The position numbers were made by a program, and so were the translations under genes. DNA of 44,709 bases from Mesorhizobium sangaii (lineage in GTDB: Bacteria; Pseudomonadota; Alphaproteobacteria; Rhizobiales; Rhizobiaceae), in contig NZ_JACHEF010000014.1 of the NCBI RefSeq assembly GCF_014207355.1, positions 1-44,709 of the forward strand. The letters are read 5' to 3'. This document shows, one piece after another, positions 17,131 to 25,270 of the stretch; within the stretch, counting starts at the first letter, position 1, and the number at the start of each line of letters is the position of its first letter. The notes beneath the pieces are model-generated. The model saw only the letters and a list, made by a program, of their open reading frames with translations. It searched no databases and was not told where the DNA came from.

Positions 17131-18588
17131 ATGATCCGCCACCTGAAAGCCCCCGAGCTGTTTGGACCCATTGATCGCCTGCCGGTACTTGGCACGCGAG
17201 TTAGCAAGCGGACATTCGAGGTCCTCAACCCGTCGACCGGCGAAGTGCTGGCGGAGCTTCCCGACATGGGTGACGAGGAGACGCGCGCTGCGATCGACAA
17301 GGCCTATGTCGCGCAGCCTGGATGGGCAGGATTGACCGCACGTGAGCGCAGCGACGTTCTGTGGCGTTGGCATCAGTTGATCATCGACCATGCCGACGAT
17401 CTCGCCGCAATCCTCACGGCGGAGATGGGCAAGCCGCTTGCCGAAGCCAAATCGGAGGTATCGCATGCTGCGGCGTACCTGCAGTGGTACGCCGAGGAGG
17501 CCAATCGCATCTATGGCGAGACCATCTCCGCACCATCGACGGACCGTCGGATGATGGTGATCAAGCAACCGCTCGGCGTCGTCGGGACGATAACACCATG
17601 GAACTTTCCAGCCTCCATGGTGGCACGCAAGATCTCGCCAGCCTTGGCCGCGGGCTGCACCATTGTCCTCAAGCCCGCTGAACAGACACCGCTCGTGGCT
17701 GGCGCAATGTTCGCCCTCGCTCATCAGGCTGGCTTTCCCGAAGGCGTCGTCAACCTGATCTATGCATCCGAAGGTGATGCGGTTGGCCGTGAACTCTGCG
17801 CCAATCCCAAGGTCCGCAAGATCAGCTTCACCGGGTCGACCGAGGTTGGCCGGCTGCTGATGCGCCAGTGCTCGGACCAGATCAAGAAGGTCAGCCTCGA
17901 GCTCGGCGGCAATGCACCTTTCATCGTCTTCGACGACGCCGATATCGACGCTGCGGTCGAGGGTGCGATCCAGGCGAAGTTCCGCAACGCCGGCCAGACT
18001 TGCGTTTCGGCGAACCGCCTTTACGTCCAATCGAGCGTTCACGACGAGTTCGTCGAGAAATTCGTGGAGAAAGTCCGGCGTTTATGGGTTGGTGACGGCT
18101 TCGCTCCCGGAGTGGACATCGGGCCGCTCATCGACAAGCATGCTCTGGCCAAGATCGAGTCCCATACCGCAGATGCCGTCGAAAAAGGCGGCACAATTCG
18201 ATGCGGGGGCAATCGCATCGGCAAGGATGGCACGTTTTTCGAACCGACGGTCCTCACCGAAATTTCCAGCGTGATGGCGGTTGCGCAGGAAGAGACTTTC
18301 GGGCCGCTGGCGCCGATCATTCGCTTCGACGATGCGGATCAGGTCGTGCGTGAGGCCAACGACACGATCTACGGCCTCGCCGCCTATTTCTTTGCCTCAA
18401 ACCTGAAGCGTGTCTGGCGTGTCGCCGAGGCCTTGGAATATGGCATGGTTGGCATCAACACCGGACGCATGTCCTCGGAAGCGGCACCCTTCGGCGGGAT
18501 AAAACAGTCCGGTATTGGGCGGGAGGGTTCCCGCCATGGCCTCGAGGACTACCTCGAAATGAAATATCTCTGCATGGGCGGGATCTGA
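17131..18588 (+). CDS. gabD: NAD(P)-dependent succinate-semialdehyde dehydrogenase
   Basis: An aldehyde dehydrogenase that oxidises succinate semialdehyde, the last step of 4-aminobutyrate breakdown. Family hallmarks are PWNFP (about 157-161), the base Glu257 in LELGG, the nucleophile Cys291 in GQTCVSANR, and GGIKQSGIGREG near the end. ATG 17131 gives 485 residues, the GabD norm (482); the open frame extends upstream to 16867 but that part has no family match. The closing EDYLEMKYLCMGG is typical of GabD. An amino acid permease pseudogene of GabP type lies at 37.7 kb, not adjacent. Other semialdehyde substrates are possible. Confidence 0.9.
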   Translation: MIRHLKAPELFGPIDRLPVLGTRVSKRTFEVLNPSTGEVLAELPDMGDEETRAAIDKAYVAQPGWAGLTARERSDVLWRWHQLIIDHADDLAAILTAEMGKPLAEAKSEVSHAAAYLQWYAEEANRIYGETISAPSTDRRMMVIKQPLGVVGTITPWNFPASMVARKISPALAAGCTIVLKPAEQTPLVAGAMFALAHQAGFPEGVVNLIYASEGDAVGRELCANPKVRKISFTGSTEVGRLLMRQCSDQIKKVSLELGGNAPFIVFDDADIDAAVEGAIQAKFRNAGQTCVSANRLYVQSSVHDEFVEKFVEKVRRLWVGDGFAPGVDIGPLIDKHALAKIESHTADAVEKGGTIRCGGNRIGKDGTFFEPTVLTEISSVMAVAQEETFGPLAPIIRFDDADQVVREANDTIYGLAAYFFASNLKRVWRVAEALEYGMVGINTGRMSSEAAPFGGIKQSGIGREGSRHGLEDYLEMKYLCMGGI

Positions 18589-19848
18589 AGAACCTGCTTC
18601 AGGGCTCGCAGATGGGGCAATTGCACGAGCGATCTCCGAATACGGGAACGAAGTATCGTTGCTCGACGCGGTGCCGGCGTGCGGCTCCGCACCCGTGCAG
18701 ACACAATCCTGAAGTACTACCCTGGCTGGTTGTATTTCTCGACGAGACGAGCGCCTGCATTGTCGACGAAGAGGGCGCGCATGTGACGGAGGACGAGCTT
18801 GCGAGCGATCAGGCGTTCCTTGCCGAGAAGGCCTCGAGGTTTCGAGTTGCAGTTAGGTAAGTGGTCCAGCAAGGTCCCTTGTTTGCAGTGGCGCGCCGCG
18901 TGGGCCGGTACATCAGCGGCTTCACCGGTCCGCCCGTGGCGGCGAACCCACTGCTCGATCGACTGAAGCTTCTGGGGGCGGCCTGATCTTGATCCGCAGA
19001 CGATTGCCGGTAGCCTACGGCATCGCGTGGCTCGCCTGCGTCCGGCAGGGCGAACGCTACTTGACCGATGCTTGCGCGACATCAGCTCAGATTGGCATCG
19101 GGCGATCCTTGGGGTTGCGCCTGGAATAGGAGGCAGCGATCGGGACATTATGGTCGAGACCCGCGGTTGGATGTGGGGAACATCTGGCGCGAAGCAAAAC
19201 GGCTGGATGATGAACGGATTGCGATCCCAAGGCCGCAGTCCCAGATACGTTGCGTGCCCCGCTCCGGGAGGTTCGTCCACAGCAATACTTGGCCGATGAA
19301 CTCTTTGGCACTGTCGTGCGAGGATATCATCGCTTCCGCCGCCACCGGTGGGATCACTTGCTTTGAAGGCCTTTGTGGATAATGCGGAGCCGCTGGGGAA
19401 ACTCGAGCTCGGCGGCCAGAAACTCAGCAAGGACGATATCCTCAAGATCCTAGATGCCAAGGGCGCGGCGCAGGCGGTGCAGGCCTTGCTGGAGAACGCG
19501 GAGGCGCTGGCGAAGCTGGAGTTCTCCGATTGGGGTCGGTGAGGTCAGGCTTTCCCGTCTTTTCCGAACGATGTCGCCCCGTTGGTCACTCGCTTCTCTT
19601 CGCGGTCCGCGCCGGACCGGCCGCATGATGGGCTAGGAGAGCGAGGCCTCTCAATCTGTTGAACGAGCCTGGGAGGGTCCATCCAGGATCTAGACTGCCA
19701 ACGAGATCGCTTGCCCATCGTCCCCTTAGGAGCGATCCGGATCACCCCTCGGGTAATCACTGTATGTTCCTTTTCGTTTATCTGTGTCGTATCTCATGCC
19801 ACGCGGGGCCGCCGGGACTGACGCTGCTGGATCGAAACTGTGAAGGTA
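18589..19848. other. Decayed stretch with a possible IS110 transposase start
   Basis: Around 18720-18860 (+) the frame VFLDETSACIVDEEG then VASDQ-like sequence resembles the N-terminal RuvC-like region of an IS110 transposase. At 19348-19542 (+) a 64-residue frame (LELGGQKLSKDDILKILDAK) may be the tail of a lost gene. Neither can be assigned firmly. The rest carries no recognisable gene. Confidence 0.3.
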
Positions 19849-21086
19849 TCACAGCGCCAGCGCCCGCTTGAGGTCGTCGTGCTCGAAGGCGCTGGCCATG
19901 CGGTTTATCTCGGCCGAGCGGGCGCCGACTGCCTGGGCGGCATCCCGCCATGTCGCGGTCACGGCCGCGACTCCTTTGATAATCGCACGGGCTTGCGCCA
20001 GCGTGAGCGCAAAAAACTCCGACGCAGCCTCCAAAAGATCGAGCGAACAGGTGCCCTCCTCGAGATCAGGTCGTGAGCACCCGCGCCTTGAGATCGGTCG
20101 GGATGGGATTGAGGTCGTATGCCGGTGAGAGTGACCATCCCGCCTTTCCCAGCCACAGGAAGCCGTGATTGCGCAGGTGATCGTCGACATTGGAGATCAG
20201 CACGTTGAAAACGACACGCCGATAGAGGGCATGGGCGTCCGTCTTTCCCTGTGCGCCGTGTTGCGCAAGGGCATCGACGATCTCCGGATAGCTGCCACGC
20301 TCGCCATCCTTGGCGCCCATCATCGCCATTGCCGATAGGAACGGGATGCGGATCGCACCATCACGATCGAAATGCCGCGACAGCATGACCGCGTTTCCGG
20401 CGACATCGATCAGCTCGTGCAGGGAGTGGCGATACCTGCCTGACCGGCCAGCCGTAGCGCGATCTCCTCCCAGGTCTCCATGCTGTAGTCGTCGGTCTCC
20501 TTCGGAAACTTGGCGATGGAGAGGCGACCATGTTGGTCGATGACCGACGCCTTCGGCCGGCCGAGGAGGAGCCAGGGGCAAAGATGAGCTGCATGTCTTC
20601 GTCCGTTTCCTCGTCACGAAGAATTCGCCCGGTGATTTGGAGCAGCCGGCCAAGCTCGATCAGGGCGGGAACGCCATCGCGGGTCGGTGCCTGAAAAACC
20701 TCGTCGCCAACCCAGCGCAAGCGGAGTGCGCCAAGGCGGGTCTCGTCGGCGACGCCAAGCAGATAGTCGCTTTCCGTGAGGGTGCGAACGGCGCGTCCTT
20801 CGCGTTCCGCCTGGCGGCGCTCGGCGCGCTGCATAAGGCGGCGACCCCAAGTATCTGGCGCCGAGTCGCTGATGGACCTGAAAGTCGCAGGACCGGCAGA
20901 AGGAGCGAAGGCCCCGCGGGTCAGAGCAAGAGCTGGCTCCAGCGAGAAGCGGTCCGGCTCCTCAAGCCTTGCGCCGTCATACTCGAAAAAGGATGGTCTC
21001 CGAGCCTCGGACGCGATTGCTCCTCTCGCCATTCCGATCGGGTGTATGCGACCGTCCAGATCGATATGCACCTCGAAGTCAGTCAT
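19849..21086 (-). pseudogene. hipA: hipA-type serine/threonine kinase toxin, frameshifted
   Basis: HipA toxins phosphorylate a tRNA synthetase and cause growth arrest. Family blocks appear in order but in different frames: FEYDGARLEEPDRFSLEPAL and SDSAPDTWGRRLMQRAE in the N-lobe, an FAPGSS ATP-loop region, then FNVLISNVDDHLRNHGFLW (catalytic loop with N and D) and LSPAYDLNPIP (metal-binding DLN), and finally a C-terminal helical part. At least two frameshifts, near 20560 and 20070, separate them. The start ATG 21086 overlaps the hipB stop. The toxin is very probably inactive. Confidence 0.75.
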
Positions 21087-21384
21087 CGCGCGATGATCCG
21101 GCTGGCCGCCTGAGATGGACGTGCTTAGGCAGATCGGCGCTGGCCAGCGCCTGTCCGACGCTGTCGTTTCTGATGTCGGCGACTTGACTCAGGCCCTCTA
21201 GCAGGCCGAGCGCCTGCAGGACGCCGGCATAAATGCCGATGCTGACGTTGTTGTCCCCGGCTTCGACCCTTTGGAGTGTCGAGCGAGACGTGAAGGCGCG
21301 GTCGGCCACGACCGCCATCGGCAGCCGTCGCCGTCGACGCGCATCGTGAATGTCCGCCCCAAGCTTACGCAGGGCGCGCCGCAC
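21079..21384 (-). CDS. hipB: HipB-type XRE antitoxin
   Basis: A 101-residue helix-turn-helix protein (DIHDARRRRRLPMAVVADRAFTSRSTLQRVEAG), an XRE DNA-binding fold typical of HipB, which represses hipBA and neutralises HipA. It overlaps the hipA start by 8 bases, the usual antitoxin-first order. The frame is intact even though hipA is broken. An inverted repeat lies 32 bases upstream. Confidence 0.75.
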   Translation of the reverse strand: MRRALRKLGADIHDARRRRRLPMAVVADRAFTSRSTLQRVEAGDNNVSIGIYAGVLQALGLLEGLSQVADIRNDSVGQALASADLPKHVHLRRPAGSSRDD

Positions 21385-21415
21385 TGGAGGGTTGTGTGGG
21401 GTTGGTATTTTGACA

Positions 21416-21454
21416 CCTTCGCACTACAAAACGGCCAAATATGTAGCACGAAGG
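21416..21454 (-). promoter_or_regulatory. Inverted-repeat operator upstream of hipB
   Basis: CCTTCGCACTAC (21416-21427) faces GTAGCACGAAGG (21443-21454), a 12-bp inverted repeat with 10 matching positions around a 15-base AT-rich spacer. The position just upstream of hipB suggests an autoregulatory HipB operator. Confidence 0.5.
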
Positions 21455-21474
21455 TTACAATTTTTCTAACCCCG

Positions 21475-21770
21475 TCAAGGGCGCCGCCCCAGCAGGGAGC
21501 GAAGGTTTGATCGTACCGCCGTCGCGACGGCATCGACCGGGAGATTCTGAACGTCAGCGATCGCGGCGACAGTGGTTTTCACGTCAGCGGGCTCGCTGGG
21601 ACAAATATCAATTTGAGTGAAGGGGCCATCTGCCTCAGGATCCGATCGATCGGGAATTCGGTGACGAGGGCGCCCCCGATTCGAGCGGGGTATCTCAGCA
21701 GCGACGGACAATTAGCAGCCGAGCGTCGCGTTTGATTGGGCGCAGGAGTTGTCGTCGTGGATCTGTTCAT
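21475..21770 (-). pseudogene. TatD-family hydrolase C-terminal fragment
   Basis: Two frames joined by a frameshift read YPARIGGALVTEFPIDRIL, then a DGPFTQ-like metal-site segment, then DVKTTVAAIADVQNLPVDAV and SNLRSLLG. This is the C-terminal third of a TatD-like metal-dependent DNase (TDGPF resembles the ETDAPF motif). The diverged tail resembles QatD of the Qat defence cluster, but no qatA, B or C is present. It is a remnant. Confidence 0.45.
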
Positions 21771-22126
21771 GCGGCGATGGACATGGAGATCTCGCGCCAG
21801 CTCACGGACGGCGCCGACGCGATCATCCCGTCGAACAGACGCCGGCTTCGGTCGCTCAAGACGGCGAACAAAAGCTCTTCGACGACGAGTTCCTCGCCCC
21901 TGGGCGCTGAGTCTATCCGGCGCTTCTTAATGCCGTCGGCAATCCCACTCGAGACGGTTGGAGATTGCCTTCCCATGTTCCATTCGCCGCAATCCTCATC
22001 AGCCGAACATTGCCGCCGCCCAACTTCAACTCCTGAACACCAGGGGCACATACACCCTGAAACCGAATGCCCGGCAGGAGCCTGAGCTCGCTGCCGGGCC
22101 GGGTACGCCTTGGGAGGTGGCGTAAG
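21771..22126. other. Unassigned sequence downstream of promoter C
   Basis: The minus strand holds a 94-residue open frame (21767-22051) with no recognised family, ending SWREISMSIAA. It may be the residue of the gene once driven by the promoter at 22192-22284. No intact gene is visible. Confidence 0.3.
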
Positions 22127-22147
22127 TCAGCGGTTTTTCGGGGCCAT
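22127..22147 (-). CDS. Six-codon leader ORF behind promoter C
   Basis: ATG 22147 begins MAPKNR and stops at TGA (22127-22129). It has GAGGAGAAG upstream and lies at the same distance from the -12 element as the start codons of cassettes A and B. Either a tiny leader or the truncated start of a decayed gene. Confidence 0.35.
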   Translation of the reverse strand: MAPKNR

Positions 22148-22191
22148 GAGACGACTTCTCCTCAGTCCGAACGCCTTTTGCCGTAGACCTT

Positions 22192-22284
22192 GCATGTACC
22201 GTGCCAGAGCAAAAAAGCATTTAAAAACAACTGATGGATCAGATTATGCTGCGTTGCGTATCCGACATTGTCGGGTATCGGACA
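22192..22284 (-). promoter_or_regulatory. NifA-type UAS plus sigma-54 promoter, leftward (cassette C)
   Basis: Read on the minus strand: TGTCCGATACCCGACA (22269-22284, perfect TGT-N10-ACA), a second near-match ending ACG (22252-22267), then CTGGCACGGTACATGC with GG and GC exactly 10 bases apart (22192-22205). The AT-rich stretch before the -24 element is as in cassettes A and B. No intact gene lies downstream. Confidence 0.7.
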
Positions 22285-22589
22285 ACGCTGAACGTGGCTG
22301 AATGGCGCATGAATCAGTTTCCCCGGGGGGATTTTGTCCGCTATTCCTTGAGACAGCGCCGGGCAACCGGGACCCACTGCACGCCAGGCACACCCTGATC
22401 GATTGCGACGGCTCTCGCAATCGAGTGCGACGTCTAGTTCGAGCGCGCTGTCAGTCGATGCTGGGACGGCGCGTAGCGCTGTCAAACTTTCCCGCGTATC
22501 ATCATTGCGCGTCTGTCTGTGCCCGCCGATCCTACAAGACTGAGGCTCAACTTCGAGTACCTTGCAAGCTTGTCGATCATAGTGGCGCC

Positions 22590-22721
22590 TTACACGCCAC
22601 GTTCCAGCGCACTGCGGTAAGTCCGGTCAACGCCGGCCTCATGGGCCAACGCGTCATGTGATAGCCTCTTTGTCTGTCGATGCTGTCGCAGATTGCGGGC
22701 AAAGACTTCTCGAATCTGCAT
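22590..22721 (-). pseudogene. Truncated XRE regulator (qseC-like remnant)
   Basis: MQIREVFARNLRQHRQTKR followed by LSHDALAHEAGVDRTY is an XRE helix-turn-helix, but the frame stops after 43 residues, so the C-terminal half is missing. It is divergent from the qseM remnant, exactly as qseC stands to qseM at 28.7-29.4 kb. Confidence 0.55.
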
Positions 22722-22810
22722 ATATGAGAGGCCAGCTCCTGTAGAGCATCTCACCACGGAGTATTCTAACCGGCACGGGTGGAAGCTCAGAATTGTGAGG
22801 GTAAGAACCC

Positions 22811-23076
22811 ATGTCACGTAACCCGCGTGTGGTCGACGACGTCCTCTGGCAGAGGCCTCGCGAAGCTACGACAGGGAGCATTTCAGAATCTACCTGCGGA
22901 TCCTGGACGCCTGCGCCGACAATGCCAGCGAAGAGGAAATGGTCGATCTCATTCTCGGCATCGACCCGGCCCCTGAACCCGGCCCCTGAACCGGTAGCGC
23001 CCGCAAGGCGCTTCGGAGCCATATCGACCGGGCGAACTGGATGGTGACGACCGGCTACAAGGAACTGTTCGCCTGA
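22811..23076 (+). pseudogene. qseM antiactivator, decayed copy
   Basis: Joining frames gives SYDREHFRIYLRILDACAD, NASEEEMVDLILGIDPAPEP and LRSHIDRANWMVTTGYKELF, a close match to the intact qseM at 29116. A one-base deletion near 22858 shifts the start, and a TGA at about 22988 interrupts the body. The stop falls in a short tandem duplication (CCCGGCCCCTGAA, repeated), which suggests slippage. Non-functional as read. Confidence 0.8.
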
Positions 23077-23092
23077 CGCACAGCGCGGACTG

Positions 23093-23905
23093 TCACCTAA
23101 AATCTCTGTATCCGCCATGCATGAGCGCGCGGCCACGAGAGACGGCGCGGCCAATGCGGTCGCGCAGGTGATCGCGAGGATCCCTCCAATCGGCGTGGAC
23201 GCGCCGTTGACCGATCAGAGCTTCAGCGAGCTCGCGATGTGGCGCTCCGGCGAGCGATCCGTCGAGCGCACGAAGAACGAAGGTCAAAAGGGGGGCGCGT
23301 TTTTCCGGCGGAAACAAGCGAGCGGGCAGTTGTTGACCCAGACTGAGGGCATTGAGGCACTCGATCGCCCTCAGGCGAGGCTTCGAAAGCATCGCGGGCC
23401 AGATCGCCTCGGTACGCAGGCAAACTGGGTCCAGGATGTCCGCGCCCGAGACGGCGAGCTGGAGGGTATGCTCCACATTGCCAAGGAGCACATTTTGGCT
23501 CTTGTCGGGCGCAAGCAGGACTGTCGCACGACATGGCAATGCCGCCAGGTCGAACGGCGATGTTGCCGAGGATGCAGACAGCTGTTCGGCAATGACCGGC
23601 AGCACATTTACGCACCGGCGCTCACACCAGAATACGACCGAATTGCGCCCGTAAGACTCGGCGAAACAGAACACCCCAGAGCGACAGATCGCCGCCGACG
23701 CGATCACGTCGATAAAGGCTTCGCGAGACAGAGTATTGGCCTGCTGGCGCGCGGCGAGCAGTTCACGCTGGAATGCTAGATCGCGGCGTAAGAACTCCCC
23801 GGCCCACTCGCGCAGCGTCAGACGAGCGGTGAATCGTACGATCTTTCATCCCGCCAGTCAGCCCGATCAGCCCAGTCAAAAGAACTGTAGGCATGACTGT
23901 GGCTC
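23093..23905 (-). pseudogene. fseA (msi172-msi171 type), decayed copy with in-frame fusion
   Basis: The 3' part (23093-23640) encodes a complete DUF2285 domain: VVFWCERRC, then ALDGSLAGAPHRELAEALIG and RGRALMHGGYRDF. The 5' part (23650-23905) encodes the DUF6499-like region (FDWADRADWRDERSYD; REWAGEFLRRDLAFQRELL), with a one-base deletion after RSYD. At the junction where the intact module needs a +1 frameshift, this copy has two extra bases, so both halves share one frame. FseA activates the ICE excisionase gene in M. loti; this copy looks inactive because of the upstream frameshift. Confidence 0.7.
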
Positions 23906-23929
23906 CCCTGCCCGCTTGGAGGACGTCGA

Positions 23930-24242
23930 AACATCATGCCATTTGGCAAACCACCGGCGCCGAAAGCACCGGACGTCAAAGGCGCCGTTTTGTCGAACCG
24001 TGTGCCATTGGCACTGTCGAGAACAGAAGACGCACGCAACCAGCGACCAGACCGTCGAAACCGCGCAGCAACAGCCAGCGCGGTGTGAGCGGGTCAAAGG
24101 AGTCGATTTCATAGCCGCTATCGACTTCTGCGACCCGTTCCAGACGTTCCTCGAAGACGCGGTAGCGCGGACGGTGGATTGCACGCCGTTTGTTGGCACA
24201 GTTGTCGTAGCGCCGGGCGCAATAAGCTGGGTCATCGAAGGC
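23930..24242 (-). pseudogene. traI-type acyl-homoserine lactone synthase remnant
   Basis: HRPRYRVFEERLERVAEVDS, then GYEIDSFDPL and GCVRLLFST are the N-terminal block of a LuxI/TraI-type autoinducer synthase (the RYRVFxERL motif is conserved). The middle third is absent and only a short C-terminal trace remains before the fseA copy. The initiating region is in another frame (MTQLIAP). It cannot make signal. Confidence 0.65.
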
Positions 24243-24294
24243 CTCCTCGGGGAAATTTCCCCGCCATTGGAGGCGAACCTTCACACTATGGCAG

Positions 24295-24312
24295 CCTGTG
24301 CAGTTGCACAGG
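24295..24312. promoter_or_regulatory. Tra-box-like perfect palindrome
   Basis: CCTGTGCAGTTGCACAGG is an 18-bp inverted repeat, perfect apart from the two central bases, located between the traR and traI remnants. TraR-type regulators bind such sites. A less perfect homologue occupies the same place in the other module (30916-30933). Confidence 0.65.
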
Positions 24313-24319
24313 TGAAGCC

Positions 24320-24536
24320 GACTTATCAGGGAATCGAAAAAAACCGAACCGGCGAGACGCGCAATCGCCTGTTTGGTGGGGCTCACGCCGAGCTTCTCTG
24401 CGGGCAGTATCGAGATGGAGCGCGGCTGTGCGCCGCTTGACCCCAGGATGCAGCCGATTTCCCAGGCAGACTTGCCCCGCACTGCCCATTGTCGCGGGCA
24501 CATCAATCCGCGCAGCGTCAGCGACACACCGTACAC
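24320..24536 (-). pseudogene. traR C-terminal fragment
   Basis: VYGVSLT, then CPRQWAVRGKSAWEIGCILG and KLGVSPTKQAIARLAGS match the LuxR helix-turn-helix end of the intact traR at 30956-31681. The ligand-binding N-terminal two-thirds is missing. It completes the order qseC'-qseM'-fseA'-traI'-traR' of the decayed module. Confidence 0.7.
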
Positions 24537-25022
24537 CCTGGTCTCTCGCCGAGATACTCCACCGAGCCGGAGCACCCGGTCTCCTGAACCTTCGTACCTT
24601 GCATATCGGATGACGGCCCGACTGCAGGCCAAGTTGTCGTGAGGATCAATCGCATGCGTCCGTTCGAACGCAGCTTGCTGGCGCGATCGATATAAACTTC
24701 AAATGCGTCAAGCGGACGGTAGCCTAGAATGCTGGCAGACTTGCACAACCATCAGGTCGGCCGGCCGGTGCCCCGGTTCCCTTTTTCTCGGGTCTTCGAC
24801 TCTTTTCGTTGGCGGTGTTGATCAGACGCGCAGCCGGTCTTTTCGCTCAGATCGTCCGTCAACTCATGGGTATCTGCTGATCGAAGCCGGGTACGTGAAG
24901 CGTCTTGGAGCAAAGATGTTGCGTCCCAACCAAGTTCGCTGTGAACTTCACTGCTTGAGTTTTGCAGGGTGTCCTGCGAGCTCGCGCACGAGATCGATCA
25001 GGCGCTTACGGTTGCAGTCATT
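24537..25022. other. Unassigned interval
   Basis: No recognisable gene. A minus-strand frame at 24600-24748 (LGYRPLDAFEVYIDRASKLR) looks coding-like but matches nothing I know; it marks where the traR copy was truncated. Confidence 0.3.
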
Positions 25023-25114
25023 GTCGGATCTCCGACGATGTCGGACATGAGACACAACGCTATCAGAGTGATCGCATTGTTCTGAACGATTTTCCTAGTT
25101 GGCACGACACATGC
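25023..25114 (+). promoter_or_regulatory. NifA-type tandem UAS plus sigma-54 promoter (cassette B)
   Basis: A near-perfect site TGTCGGATCTCCGACG (25023-25038) and a perfect TGTCGGACATGAGACA (25040-25055), then TTGGCACGACACATGC with GG at 25101-25102 and GC at 25113-25114, spaced 10. Both UAS lie in the same relative positions as in cassette A. It should drive the leader ORF and prolyl oligopeptidase. Confidence 0.75.
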
Positions 25115-25168
25115 AGTCCTATCCGCAAACGCCCTGCCGCGCCGCACCGACTGAGAAGAACTCATCCC

Positions 25169-25270
25169 ATGATCACGCTTTTCGAACGTGCGGTCGCCGC
25201 CGCTAACACTGGGCGTTCCCGAGCCGACGGAAGCCTTTGCGCTTTCATTCCTAGGGTTGTCCGTACATGA
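25169..25270 (+). CDS. 33-residue leader ORF coupled to the prolyl oligopeptidase
   Basis: ATG 25169 opens a 33-codon frame beginning MITLFER and ending FIPRVVRT. A GAGAAG purine run lies upstream, and the leader just before the start (TCCCATGATCAC) is the same as in cassette A. Its TGA overlaps the peptidase start (ATGA at 25267), a classical translational-coupling arrangement. It holds one Cys and several Arg. It could be a regulatory leader, a short peptide gene, or the remnant of the gene that originally owned the promoter. Confidence 0.5.
   Translation: MITLFERAVAAANTGRSRADGSLCAFIPRVVRT

Noticed and set aside
17077..18042. A 321-residue minus-strand open frame opposite gabD
   Set aside because: It is a shadow of the aldehyde dehydrogenase codons; the plus strand carries all family motifs.
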